This document shows positions 1 through 7,001 of a DNA stretch of 12,182 bases, piece after piece; the first letter of the stretch is position 1; each line of letters opens with the position of its first letter. The stretch is from positions 1-12,182 of the forward strand of contig JAGBFY010000327.1 of assembly GCA_017936245.1 (NCBI GenBank), written 5' to 3'. The position numbers and the translations under genes are program-made. This DNA is from Kiritimatiellia bacterium. Its GTDB lineage: Bacteria > Verrucomicrobiota > Kiritimatiellia > RFP12 > UBA1067. Below the pieces are notes generated by a model, which ran no database searches, was not told the DNA's origin, and saw only the letters and a list, made by a program, of their open reading frames with translations.

Positions 1-757
1 CCCTCAGCTTCAAGGCATCGGCAAGCTGCCGCACCATGTACATATTCGCCTGATGCGGCACGAACACAGGGTCTGTCCCCACAGGAAGTGAAGATTTTTG
101 AATGAATGTTGCCAAAAACTTCCTTACAGGCCCCGCAACGAAGCGAAATACGCCAAAACCATCCATGGATATGGTCTCGCGGCAACGAAGAGCGTCCGCA
201 CCGCCGCCATCCGTATAGAAGGCGAAATCCCAAACCCCGTCGCCTGGCGCAAGAAGCGTAGCAGATGCGCCATCTCCCATGACCGCGAGCGTATTTGCGT
301 CTGAACGATCCGTCCATGCGCTCTGAACGTCGCCATCAACTAGCAGCACCTTCTTTCCGGTGAGCCTGACCATCTGCGCGGCGGAGCAAAGCCCATACAC
401 CCAACCGCTGCAGGCCATTGAAATGTCGTACGCGGCAACAGAAGTCGGCAGACAAAGCGCATGCTGAAGACGGGCGGAAAGCGCCGGAAAACGGTCTCGG
501 CGTGAGAAGCTCACGGCAATTATGCCACCAATGTCCGAAGGGTCTGTCCCCTCAAGTGCGCGTTTCGCCGCCGGGAGAGCAAGATCGATCACGTCCGTTC
601 CCTCAGGCGCAACTCGGCGCGTGGTGAAGCCCGTCGCCTTTACTATGGATTCAGCCTTTTCCGCGCCGACAAGCGCGGTCAGTCCGGCTACATTATCCAC
701 GGAATTCTCCGGCACGCAACCGAACACCGCTTCGATATCAACGCCTTCAATTCTCAT
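1..757 (-). CDS. FabH/KAS III-like 3-oxoacyl-ACP synthase, 3' end cut by window edge
   Basis: I translated this by hand: 252 codons are open from the ATG at 757-755 to the window edge, without a stop. The protein is a thiolase-fold ketosynthase of the KAS III (FabH) type, which condenses an acyl starter with malonyl-ACP. The N-terminus has a typical KAS III pattern (VFGCVPENSVDN, then ATGFTTRRVA at about 41-50). The catalytic cysteine is Cys116 in DISMACSGW, the GDGASATLL turn is at 161-169, and the catalytic histidine is His235 in FVPHQAN. The third triad residue (Asn274 of E. coli FabH) would lie past the edge; about 70-80 residues are missing if the length is usual. Its start overlaps the stop of the lipoprotein gene by 11 bases and no clear Shine-Dalgarno precedes it, so translation is probably coupled. 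Whether it serves bulk fatty acid synthesis or a dedicated secondary lipid is undecided; the neighbours favour a dedicated role. Confidence 0.88.
   Translation of the reverse strand, partial: MRIEGVDIEAVFGCVPENSVDNVAGLTALVGAEKAESIVKATGFTTRRVAPEGTDVIDLALPAAKRALEGTDPSDIGGIIAVSFSRRDRFPALSARLQHALCLPTSVAAYDISMACSGWVYGLCSAAQMVRLTGKKVLLVDGDVQSAWTDRSDANTLAVMGDGASATLLAPGDGVWDFAFYTDGGGADALRCRETISMDGFGVFRFVAGPVRKFLATFIQKSSLPVGTDPVFVPHQANMYMVRQLADALKLR
747..757 (-). other. 11-base stop/start overlap, lipoprotein and ketosynthase genes
   Basis: The minus strand reads ATGAGAATTGA: the ketosynthase start codon opens the string and the lipoprotein stop TGA closes it, in different frames. Such overlaps usually mean one mRNA and translational coupling, which fits the lack of a clear ribosome binding site for the ketosynthase. 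Confidence 0.85.
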
Positions 758-1298
758 GCGACACCGTCTTCACCGTGAATTCATAACCATACCGCACATT
801 GCGGAAATACACATCGCCGTCGGGAAGAACCTGCCGGATAGACTGGAGTTCCCCGCGCTTCGCATCCACGATGCTGCGGCGTTTGCCGTCTAGAGTCTCC
901 TCCACCTTGAAATCCGCCCCTAACGCCTTTGCAAGCTGCGGAGTCGGCAATGTGACGAGCGCAAGATCGAAAACCACATACTCAGGATCGAGAGATGCCG
1001 GCAGCTGCGGAGCACGTTCCCAGCGAATCGTGTGCGGCTTCTCTATGGTAAGCGTGGCAAGACGCATCTGCGGCGCAAGCAGAACAGCGGTGAATCTCTT
1101 TCCGTCACCCTTCAGGACGCATTCGGCGGCGAACGCCTCATCCTTCCATGCGCCGCTTACGGACTGCACAACCGTGCCCTTAACTCCGTCAAGCAGAGCC
1201 TCGGCCACTGCGACGTTGTCGGGACTCTCCCTTACTACAACCGTCGTACAGCCACAGCAGAGAGCCAGAAAAGCACCGATGCACAGCAACCTGCGCAT
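747..1298 (-). CDS. DUF3261-like outer-membrane lipoprotein
   Basis: This gene encodes 183 aa. The N-terminus MRRLLCIGAFLALCCGC is a short basic-hydrophobic signal ending in a somewhat imperfect lipobox, with Cys17 the probable lipidated residue. The body resembles the DUF3261 family: a stretch around 73-118 (VLLAPQMRLATLTIE, then RWERAPQLPASLDP, then DLAL) and a C-terminal YFRNVRYGYEFTV at about 164-176. DUF3261 lipoproteins are known members of aryl polyene-type clusters; their molecular role is not established, and a LolB/LolA-like lipid-handling role is a guess. I chose the start at 1298 because GGAGGT lies seven bases upstream and the lipoprotein signal begins there. An upstream in-frame extension to 1502 would run through the end of the cytochrome gene and destroy the signal peptide. 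The gene begins five bases after the cytochrome stop and its end overlaps the ketosynthase start. Confidence 0.82.
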   Translation of the reverse strand: MRRLLCIGAFLALCCGCTTVVVRESPDNVAVAEALLDGVKGTVVQSVSGAWKDEAFAAECVLKGDGKRFTAVLLAPQMRLATLTIEKPHTIRWERAPQLPASLDPEYVVFDLALVTLPTPQLAKALGADFKVEETLDGKRRSIVDAKRGELQSIRQVLPDGDVYFRNVRYGYEFTVKTVSHEN

Positions 1299-1303
1299 GC
1301 GGA

Positions 1304-1311
1304 TTACCTCC
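1304..1311 (-). promoter_or_regulatory. Shine-Dalgarno of lipoprotein gene embedded in cytochrome stop
   Basis: The minus strand reads GGAGGTAATCCGCATG. The strong GGAGGT sits seven bases before the lipoprotein ATG and runs directly into the TAA stop of the cytochrome gene. It fixes the lipoprotein start and indicates that the two genes share a transcript. Confidence 0.8.
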
Positions 1312-3136
1312 GCTTCCAGATTGCGACGGCGCAAAGCACCACCGATACGGCAACGAACACCAGCGCAACAATGCGGTGAGCCCAAAGCAGAAACTCCTGT
1401 CCATCGCTGCCAAACACCGACATCATCGGCATCACGGCAGTGAACACAGTTGCAGCTGCAAGAACAAGCCACACCATCCAGCCGCCCATCGCAACAGGAC
1501 ATTCCAGATGTTCACCATGGCGCAGAACAGCCATCACAGCAACGGCGGCGGCCAACGCACCGCCTGCCACCATGTGAAGCATCAGCCACCACCATGTCAT
1601 CCCGCCTGAGAACCATCCGACGACGCCCGACACGGCAAGATAAACTGAGGCAAGTGCGAAGCCGACGCCTACAACCCACTTGAACGCCCCCCAGAGGAAG
1701 TGCGAGGTGGTGCTGGAAACCTTCTTGGACAAGCGGTTGATCATATGCGCAGCGGCAGCGGCGGTGAAGAGACACAGAAGAGCGAACACGCACCACAGAA
1801 CCACCTTGAACATTGGACGTCCAAGAAACGCAAGATTGAACGCCGTGAAGTACACCGGATCATCGTAGCCATCGAAGAAGTCACTCTTGATGGAATGGCA
1901 AGCCGCACAACGGTCAGGTGCCGCCCCACGAGCCATGCGGGCAGGCTTCACGTCATGCGCGAATGCCCAATAGACGTAGTTGGAGCCTTCAAGCGCGGCA
2001 CGGCGGCAAAGCTCGACCTTGCCTTCGGAGTTCTTACGCACAAACGGCTCCTCGATGAACGGAAGATCAGTAGCCCACTGGGCCCTGCCGTAGATTCCGA
2101 TGCGGTTGGCGCGCATGGTGCGCACCTGAGAACGGCGGCCATCCTTCGTAACACCGGAATGGCACACTGTGCAGGAGAGTTTCTGGAAATGGACGAGCGG
2201 AATTCCGGCATGGACAGGCTTCGGTCCCTCGCCATTCTTCTCCATGTGGCAGGATGCACAGCTTTTGGTCTCCATGCGATGATCCATTCCGTTGCGGTGA
2301 CAGTCGATGCAGCGCATGCCGCGCTGAAGGTGCACATCGCCCGTCATCTCGCATGATTTCGCATCGGCTTCGGCGGCGGAATGGCACGCAAGGCAGTTTT
2401 CGTTCTTTGGCTTGCCTACGCGGAACGTAGCGCGGCCCTTGTCATCAAACTTAGCCGGATCATACGTAATGTTCTCGGGGACCTTGAAGAGATGGTCATC
2501 TGGATTTTCAGCGATGTGCGAATCCCAGGAAGAGTCGAGCCGTTCGTTCATGCCGTCCACACGGGCATAACCCGCCGCCGCGAGAGCGGCACCGCTCCAG
2601 TTTTCGCGGAGAGTCTGCATCGCCCATTCACTGACGTCATAGTCGTCCTGCGAATGGCAGGCGAGACAGTTCATCTCAAGCGCACCAGTCACAAACCAAC
2701 GCTGACGGTCACCTGCCGCTTCGGACATCGCCTTCGGACAGGATGCAAGCCCACCTCCGGGGAAAGCCCAGCCAAAGTTCTTCACCCATTCCCAGGCGGA
2801 AAGTCCACCGCGGTCGGCAAGCGTTACGACACGGCACGTGCCGCTGTTCGTGGAGCAGAGGAACCACGGCTCGCGGTTCACCTTGTTGACGGCATCGTTC
2901 GTGCCGCCGGCACGAAAGTGAGAACCGCCATGCATCTTGTCGACATCATGGCACTGCGCACAGGTCTTCTCCTGCGACATCGCCGCAGGCATACGGGCGC
3001 GCACAGAGACCTTGTCGCCATCACGGTCGACAGGAACGAAACGATGCACGGGAACCGTACGGCCCCCGTTGAATTCTCCGGCAAATGCTGCAAACGAAAC
3101 AACAACCGCAGCCAGAAAAGCTAAACTGTTCTTCAT
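1304..3136 (-). CDS. Heptaheme c-type cytochrome fused to five-helix membrane domain
   Basis: The 610-aa protein begins with a Sec signal (MKNSLAFLAAVVVSFAAFA, likely cut before GEF). The periplasmic part carries seven CXXCH heme c sites starting at residues 59, 157, 248, 276, 293, 322 and 410. The C-terminus has five predicted transmembrane helices (about 443-466, 484-509, 512-538, 550-575 and 582-607). His464, His521 and His587 lie in or at helices 1, 3 and 5, and His540 and His543 lie in a loop; this could ligate b heme as in cytochrome b561-like quinol oxidoreductases. The likely role is electron transfer between the quinone pool and a periplasmic partner, with substrate unknown. It has fewer hemes than octaheme tetrathionate or hydroxylamine-type enzymes, and I see no catalytic CXXCK site. 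The start at 3136 is preferred over 3193 because the signal peptide starts there and the longer version would read through the promoter. No good Shine-Dalgarno precedes it. It heads an operon with the DUF3261-like and ketosynthase genes. Confidence 0.88.
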   Translation of the reverse strand: MKNSLAFLAAVVVSFAAFAGEFNGGRTVPVHRFVPVDRDGDKVSVRARMPAAMSQEKTCAQCHDVDKMHGGSHFRAGGTNDAVNKVNREPWFLCSTNSGTCRVVTLADRGGLSAWEWVKNFGWAFPGGGLASCPKAMSEAAGDRQRWFVTGALEMNCLACHSQDDYDVSEWAMQTLRENWSGAALAAAGYARVDGMNERLDSSWDSHIAENPDDHLFKVPENITYDPAKFDDKGRATFRVGKPKNENCLACHSAAEADAKSCEMTGDVHLQRGMRCIDCHRNGMDHRMETKSCASCHMEKNGEGPKPVHAGIPLVHFQKLSCTVCHSGVTKDGRRSQVRTMRANRIGIYGRAQWATDLPFIEEPFVRKNSEGKVELCRRAALEGSNYVYWAFAHDVKPARMARGAAPDRCAACHSIKSDFFDGYDDPVYFTAFNLAFLGRPMFKVVLWCVFALLCLFTAAAAAHMINRLSKKVSSTTSHFLWGAFKWVVGVGFALASVYLAVSGVVGWFSGGMTWWWLMLHMVAGGALAAAVAVMAVLRHGEHLECPVAMGGWMVWLVLAAATVFTAVMPMMSVFGSDGQEFLLWAHRIVALVFVAVSVVLCAVAIWKRR

Positions 3137-3170
3137 AGGGAAAGTGTGTATCTGTAACAAAATATCTGCA

Positions 3171-3200
3171 ATTATATCATAATCCACACCCATTCAGCAA
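3171..3200 (-). promoter_or_regulatory. Extended -10 sigma70-type promoter for the cytochrome operon
   Basis: The minus strand has a perfect TATAAT at 3176-3171 preceded by TGA, making the extended -10 motif TGnTATAAT. A weak -35 TTGCTG lies at 3200-3195 with an 18-base spacer. The predicted transcript start is near 3164, giving a leader of roughly 28 bases. The motif is seen directly; activity is inferred. Confidence 0.62.
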
Positions 3201-3203
3201 ATG

Positions 3204-3233
3204 CCGCCGGATCAGCAATCCCGCATCAGGCGG
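3204..3233 (-). terminator. Possible hairpin terminator overlapping the metallophosphoesterase stop
   Basis: On the minus strand CCGCC-T-GAT (3233-3225) can pair with ATC-C-GGCGG (3212-3204): eight pairs, one mismatch, 12-base loop. The stop codon at 3228-3226 lies within the first arm. Only a poor T-run follows (CATTTG), so intrinsic termination is uncertain. Its place between one gene's end and the next unit's promoter supports a terminator role. Confidence 0.35.
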
Positions 3234-4734
3234 TAGTAATGGCGGCGCCGGTCTTGCCGAACGAGTTGCGCGGACGCACCTCAAAACGGAAGGTTCCTTC
3301 TGGCGGCAACTGATCGGCAGCAATCAGGCACTTTACCGTTTTTTTCACGCGCTTGTCCGAAACAGACATATTGAAGCCCTCCGGCACCACATAGCGCACA
3401 ACCTTCTCTCCGCCCACCTTTGGAACGGCAGAAACCTCATAATCCATCACACGCGCTGAGGCAACAGCCTTTGCCGCGGGGAACGTGATTTCATACACAT
3501 CCTTTTTGACGGAAGGAATCTTCTTCTTGCCTCTGTTGTATCCACGGTTTTTGCCACTCGTCTTCTTGACAGAAACTTTTGCCCCTGCCTCGAACTCCGG
3601 AACGCCGATTTTCTTCGCATGCTCCGCGAATGCATAGGGCTTGGACTCTGCGGCAGGAAGCGGGATCACCCAATCTTCGCCAAGGGAGGTGTCGTACACG
3701 AATTCACGGCGAGCGAACACGATGCGATCGTCATACACGCTCACAAGCATCCCCTGACGGCCATCATACGTAGAGAACTTCTTCATGACCTTATACGGAT
3801 CGTATTTCATCGGACTCCCGCCGGCATTCTCAAACCCCTGCGGCAAAGCCTGCGCCGTGAAACCGGTGTAACGGAGAGAACTCGTGCCGAGTGATGTGAA
3901 AGCGCCCTGCCAGATGGAGCGTTCGTCCGTAAGGGAATAGTGGGAATGACCTGAAAACGCCACAGCATTCGAATACGCCGAGAGATTCCTGGTGGCGGAG
4001 CCGTTATCATGCCCCCACGCCCAAGAACCGTAGCACGTATCCTTGGGGTGCGGATGCTGGAAGAAGAAAAACGGCAGCGATGGATCTATTTTACCCTTCT
4101 GCATCGCAAAGAAATTGTCCAACCCCTGGATGCCGACCTCATCCTTGCCCTTGCACCAGCCATTAGACCACTGGGCTCCGATGAAAGCGTATCCCTTGAC
4201 ATCCTTGCGGTACACATGCTCCCACGGTTCATGGAAGATGCGCTCCCAATGCTCTTTGGGTTTGGCGATCAGGACATGGTCAGCAAATCTGCTCTCATCC
4301 TTGTACTTGCCAAGCACAAACGGTCTGTAGTGCTGCCCGCCCCAATCATGGTTTCCGTACACGACAATGCGTTCCACGCGACGTCCATCCGGAGCACGGT
4401 CGTTGGGAAACACCTTGAACCATGTAGCAGCAAACGCCTCCATTTCCTCAACAATGCCACGATCGGCAATGTCGCCCACAACAGCTACAGCATCAACGCC
4501 CTGGTCGCGATACCAAGTAAGAGTATGCTCGAGAGTAGCCGTATCGTAACCACTCGCAAGGCCTGGTCCTTTAGGATTCACCCGGATATGCACATCGCTT
4601 ATTACGCCAAACTTAAGCTTCGGCGTGCCGCCGGAAAAAGCTCCCGGCAATGCACCGAACACCCGACTGCCGCCGAACGCCCCCCATGACGCAAGTCCAC
4701 CGATGAACCACCTTCTTGAAACATCAAATGCCAT
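3226..4734 (-). CDS. Tat-exported calcineurin-like metallophosphoesterase
   Basis: This 502-aa protein has a twin-arginine signal (SRRWFIGGL at 6-14, then a hydrophobic stretch to about 30). It therefore probably folds with its metals in the cytoplasm and is exported to the periplasm. The catalytic domain shows the full metallophosphoesterase set: SDVH (Asp47, His49), GDIADRG (Asp88), GNHD (Asn128, His129), a QHPHP histidine (His227) and GHSH (His263, His265), which together would hold a dinuclear metal centre. The substrate (phosphomonoester, diester or nucleotide) cannot be read. After about residue 370 comes a C-terminal region with a lysine-rich stretch (386-411) and a terminal beta-rich part ending FRFEVRPRNSFGKTGAAI, resembling a fibronectin III-like module. 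The start is supported by an AAAGGAAA Shine-Dalgarno about six bases upstream. It follows pyrB after 29 bases, so co-transcription is possible although no functional link is obvious. Confidence 0.88.
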   Translation of the reverse strand: MAFDVSRRWFIGGLASWGAFGGSRVFGALPGAFSGGTPKLKFGVISDVHIRVNPKGPGLASGYDTATLEHTLTWYRDQGVDAVAVVGDIADRGIVEEMEAFAATWFKVFPNDRAPDGRRVERIVVYGNHDWGGQHYRPFVLGKYKDESRFADHVLIAKPKEHWERIFHEPWEHVYRKDVKGYAFIGAQWSNGWCKGKDEVGIQGLDNFFAMQKGKIDPSLPFFFFQHPHPKDTCYGSWAWGHDNGSATRNLSAYSNAVAFSGHSHYSLTDERSIWQGAFTSLGTSSLRYTGFTAQALPQGFENAGGSPMKYDPYKVMKKFSTYDGRQGMLVSVYDDRIVFARREFVYDTSLGEDWVIPLPAAESKPYAFAEHAKKIGVPEFEAGAKVSVKKTSGKNRGYNRGKKKIPSVKKDVYEITFPAAKAVASARVMDYEVSAVPKVGGEKVVRYVVPEGFNMSVSDKRVKKTVKCLIAADQLPPEGTFRFEVRPRNSFGKTGAAITTA

Positions 4735-4763
4735 AACACTTTCCTTTCTTTCCTGATTTTCAA

Positions 4764-5840
4764 TCAGTAGCCGCAGTTGAGTATATCCTTCTCAAGTCCA
4801 AACGTGGCGGCGATGAGCGCCGTACGGATCCACATGCCATTGCGCATCTGCCGCCAGTACATCGCGCGCGGATCGCGGTCGCAGCAGGTGGCAATCTCGT
4901 CGCGGCGCGGAAGCGGGTGCATGATGATTCCGTCAGGTCCGAGACACGCAAGCTCCTCTGCCCCGAACTTGAATCGAGATGTGTCGATCTTTGCGGACTC
5001 ACCCTTTGCGCTATCCCACTCGTCCTGAATGCGGGTCATGTAGATCGCATCGGATACCCTGGTTGCGGCGCGAAGATCGTCAGTTATCTCGAACGGCACT
5101 CCCTTCTCCGCAAGAATAGCCGTTACATCCTCAGGAACCTGAAGCTCCTTGGGTGCGACGAATATCTGCTTCACATCCTTGAAGTTCGTGAGAAGATAGC
5201 TCAACGAACGGACCGTACGGCCACGCAGAAGATCGCCGCAGAAAGTAACTGTACGCCCATCAAGACCACCTTTCGTCTCAAACGAACGCACGAGCGTGTA
5301 GATGTCGAGAAGCGCCTGGGTGGGGTGCTGATCCTTTCCAGAACCTGCATTGAGGATCGGAATCGGACGGTCGCTGTTTGAAAGTTCCCATGCCATCTTC
5401 TCTGCAAGCCCCTGTTCTGGAGAACGCATGATGATCATGTCGAAATAGGAGCTGAATGTACGGATCGAGTCCTCACGTGATTCCCCCTTGAACTCGGACG
5501 ATGTCGCCGCATCACGGACGGAGCCTGTCGTCAATCCGAGAATCTGACATGCGGCTAGATGGGAAAGAAACGTGCGCGAGCTTGGCTGCGAAAAGTAGAG
5601 CATAGCCCTCTTATGCGAAAGAAACGACTTCAGGAAGAGAGAGCCTTCACGCGACTTTGCGATGAACCGTATGCGATTGGAGAGAGCTACAAGCCTATCC
5701 AAAAGAGGACGGTCGAACTGCTGCGCAAAAAGCGTATGGTACGGCATGCTGTCCCCGACAGAACGCTCCAGATACGGGCGCTTCGCCTCTAACGGAAGCT
5801 CCTCAAACTTTTCCCATTCGATTTCAGTCAATCTTGCCAT
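4764..5840 (-). CDS. pyrB: Aspartate carbamoyltransferase catalytic chain, N-terminally extended
   Basis: The protein (358 aa) catalyses carbamoyl phosphate plus aspartate to carbamoyl aspartate, the committed step of pyrimidine synthesis in the cytoplasm. Motifs in order are the carbamoyl-phosphate loop QPSSRT (85-90; usually PSTRT), the 80s-loop SSEFKGES with Lys118, IIMRSPEQG (136-144), NAGSGKDQHPTQALLD (164-179), GRTVRSL (207-213), MTRIQ (268-272) and HPLPRRDEI (308-316). These cover the known active-site residues and favour aspartate over ornithine transcarbamylase. It is about 45-50 residues longer than the E. coli chain, largely at the N-terminus. Two starts exist, 5846 and 5840. I chose 5840 because AGGAG (5854-5850) then has a nine-base spacing instead of three. 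No regulatory chain (pyrI) is in the window. It lies downstream of the rpsG terminator, with its own promoter presumably in 5847-5917, where I found no convincing motif. Confidence 0.93.
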   Translation of the reverse strand: MARLTEIEWEKFEELPLEAKRPYLERSVGDSMPYHTLFAQQFDRPLLDRLVALSNRIRFIAKSREGSLFLKSFLSHKRAMLYFSQPSSRTFLSHLAACQILGLTTGSVRDAATSSEFKGESREDSIRTFSSYFDMIIMRSPEQGLAEKMAWELSNSDRPIPILNAGSGKDQHPTQALLDIYTLVRSFETKGGLDGRTVTFCGDLLRGRTVRSLSYLLTNFKDVKQIFVAPKELQVPEDVTAILAEKGVPFEITDDLRAATRVSDAIYMTRIQDEWDSAKGESAKIDTSRFKFGAEELACLGPDGIIMHPLPRRDEIATCCDRDPRAMYWRQMRNGMWIRTALIAATFGLEKDILNCGY

Positions 5841-5917
5841 GCTCATTATCTCCTATCAGAGACATTATTAGACCACAAACAGAAACTCCGTGCGTAACCA
5901 TCTGCATCCAATATAGC

Positions 5918-5944
5918 AAAAGACCCCTGCATCAGCAGAGGTCT
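5918..5944 (-). terminator. Rho-independent terminator after rpsG
   Basis: The minus strand forms a ten-pair stem: AGACCTCTGC (5944-5935), loop TGAT, then GCAGGGGTCT (5930-5921), with one G-T wobble. A short T-run follows, giving four Ts including the last stem base. It lies 30 bases past the rpsG stop and closes the rpsL-rpsG unit before pyrB. On the plus strand a T-run also follows the stem, but no plus-strand gene is present. Confidence 0.82.
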
Positions 5945-5973
5945 TCGTTTTTCGAACCTGTCACCTTGCGGTT

Positions 5974-6483
5974 TTACCACGCGTAGTGAGCAAATGCCTT
6001 GTTGGCCGCAGCCATCTTGTGCACGTCATCGCGCTTCTTGATGACGCTGCCCTGACCCTGAAACGCATCGATGAGCTCGTTTGCGACAGCGGCGGGCATG
6101 CCCATTCCGTGACGGCCAGACGCGAACGTCGTGGTCCAGCGGAGTGCGAGCGAGAGCTGACGGTTGGGGGCGATCGGCACAGGAACCGGATAGGTCGTGC
6201 CGCCCACGCGACGCGTCTTGACCTCAACCTGCGGCTTCATCTGATCGATGGCGGCGGTGAGCACTTCGAGGGCGTCAGTGTACTGCTTCTCTTCCTTGAC
6301 GAACTTTTCAGGCGTCTTCTCAATCGCTTCCTTGAGCTTGTCGATGGCACCATAGACGATCTTTTCAGCGGTCGTCTTCTTGCCGTCCTTCATCACCACA
6401 CGAATCATGTGGGCGACGAGCTCCGAATTGTACTTCGGATCGAGGGTTACGCGCTTTTCAATCTTCTTTGCTCTGCGGGACAT
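5974..6483 (-). CDS. rpsG: 30S ribosomal protein S7
   Basis: The 169-aa protein is S7, which binds the 3' major domain of 16S rRNA, nucleates assembly of the 30S head and contacts mRNA and E-site tRNA. Diagnostic segments are DPKYNSELVAHMIRVVMKDG (15-34), QVEVKTRRVGGTTYPVPV (85-102) and the C-terminal NKAFAHYAW. It is about 13 residues longer than the common 156-aa form, with the extra length around 52-70 (a charged segment including EKTPEKFVKEEKQ). The start lies three bases after the rpsL stop, with AAGG sequences in the end of rpsL as probable ribosome binding site. In E. coli S7 represses its own operon by binding the rpsL-rpsG spacer; the three-base spacer here leaves no room for that structure. 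Confidence 0.98.
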   Translation of the reverse strand: MSRRAKKIEKRVTLDPKYNSELVAHMIRVVMKDGKKTTAEKIVYGAIDKLKEAIEKTPEKFVKEEKQYTDALEVLTAAIDQMKPQVEVKTRRVGGTTYPVPVPIAPNRQLSLALRWTTTFASGRHGMGMPAAVANELIDAFQGQGSVIKKRDDVHKMAAANKAFAHYAW

Positions 6484-6486
6484 GGC

Positions 6487-6873
6487 TTACTTACCTTCTT
6501 CCTTCTTCTGGCGCTTCATACCGTACTTGGAGCGGCTGCGGTTGCGGCCGTTCACGCCGAGAGAGTCAAGCTTACCGCGGATGATGTGGTAACGGACACC
6601 AGGAAGGTCCTTCACACGGCCGCCGCGAACGAGCACAACGGAGTGTTCCTGCAGATTGTGGCCTTCACCGGGGATGTACGCCGTAACTTCGGTGCCGGTC
6701 GTAAGACGCACACGGGCAACCTTACGGAGAGCCGAGTTAGGCTTCTTGGGCGTCATCGTCTTCACAACGAGACACACACCACGGCGCTGAGGGCATTCCT
6801 TCAGAGCCGGGGACTTTGAATGCTTTGCAAGCGGCTGACGCCCCTTGCGAATCAACTGGTTAATCGTCGGCAT
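6487..6873 (-). CDS. rpsL: 30S ribosomal protein S12
   Basis: The 128-aa protein is S12 of the decoding centre, which controls translational accuracy. It opens MPTINQLIRKGR and contains CPQRRGVC (27-34), TPKKPNSALRK (41-51), GHNLQEHSVVLVRGG (71-85) and VKDLPGVRYHIIRG (87-100). Lys43 and Lys88, the classic streptomycin-resistance positions, are both wild-type lysine, so no ribosomal resistance mutation is seen. Asp89, the residue that RimO methylthiolates in E. coli, is present. The start has an AAAGGAAA Shine-Dalgarno about nine bases upstream. It is the first gene of a two-gene unit with rpsG. Confidence 0.98.
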   Translation of the reverse strand: MPTINQLIRKGRQPLAKHSKSPALKECPQRRGVCLVVKTMTPKKPNSALRKVARVRLTTGTEVTAYIPGEGHNLQEHSVVLVRGGRVKDLPGVRYHIIRGKLDSLGVNGRNRSRSKYGMKRQKKEEGK

Positions 6874-6912
6874 TTAGCTCAATTTCCTTTTGGTTCGAAA
6901 AAACGGTGTAGT

Positions 6913-6941
6913 AATATACCAAAAATCACGATTCTGTGCAA
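6913..6941 (-). promoter_or_regulatory. Near-consensus sigma70 promoter for rpsL-rpsG
   Basis: The minus strand has -35 TTGCAC (6941-6936), an exact 17-base spacer and -10 TATATT (6918-6913). The predicted start near 6906 gives a leader of about 33 bases containing the rpsL Shine-Dalgarno. This is the best-matched promoter in the window, fitting a highly expressed ribosomal protein unit. Confidence 0.75.
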
Positions 6942-7001
6942 GTACCGATTTTTGCATGGTCCTGAATGCTGTTCCTAAGGTGTCAAACCCCTGTATTTCC
7001 C

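Noticed and set aside
799..1443. A 214-codon plus-strand reading frame
   Set aside because: It is antisense to the lipoprotein and cytochrome genes, has low-complexity Ser/Arg/Thr composition, and has no recognisable domain or ribosome site.
2381..3124. A 247-codon plus-strand frame opposite the cytochrome
   Set aside because: The minus strand encodes seven CXXCH motifs, a signal peptide and membrane helices here; the plus frame has no family features.
3137..3193. Upstream in-frame start for the cytochrome
   Set aside because: It would bury the signal peptide behind 19 residues and overlap the promoter.
5986..6819. A 277-codon plus-strand frame opposite rpsG-rpsL
   Set aside because: It lies entirely antisense to two unmistakable ribosomal protein genes.
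6981..6986. TTGACA on the minus strand as a second rpsL -35 box
   Set aside because: No -10-like sequence lies 16-18 bases downstream, and a better promoter sits nearer the gene.
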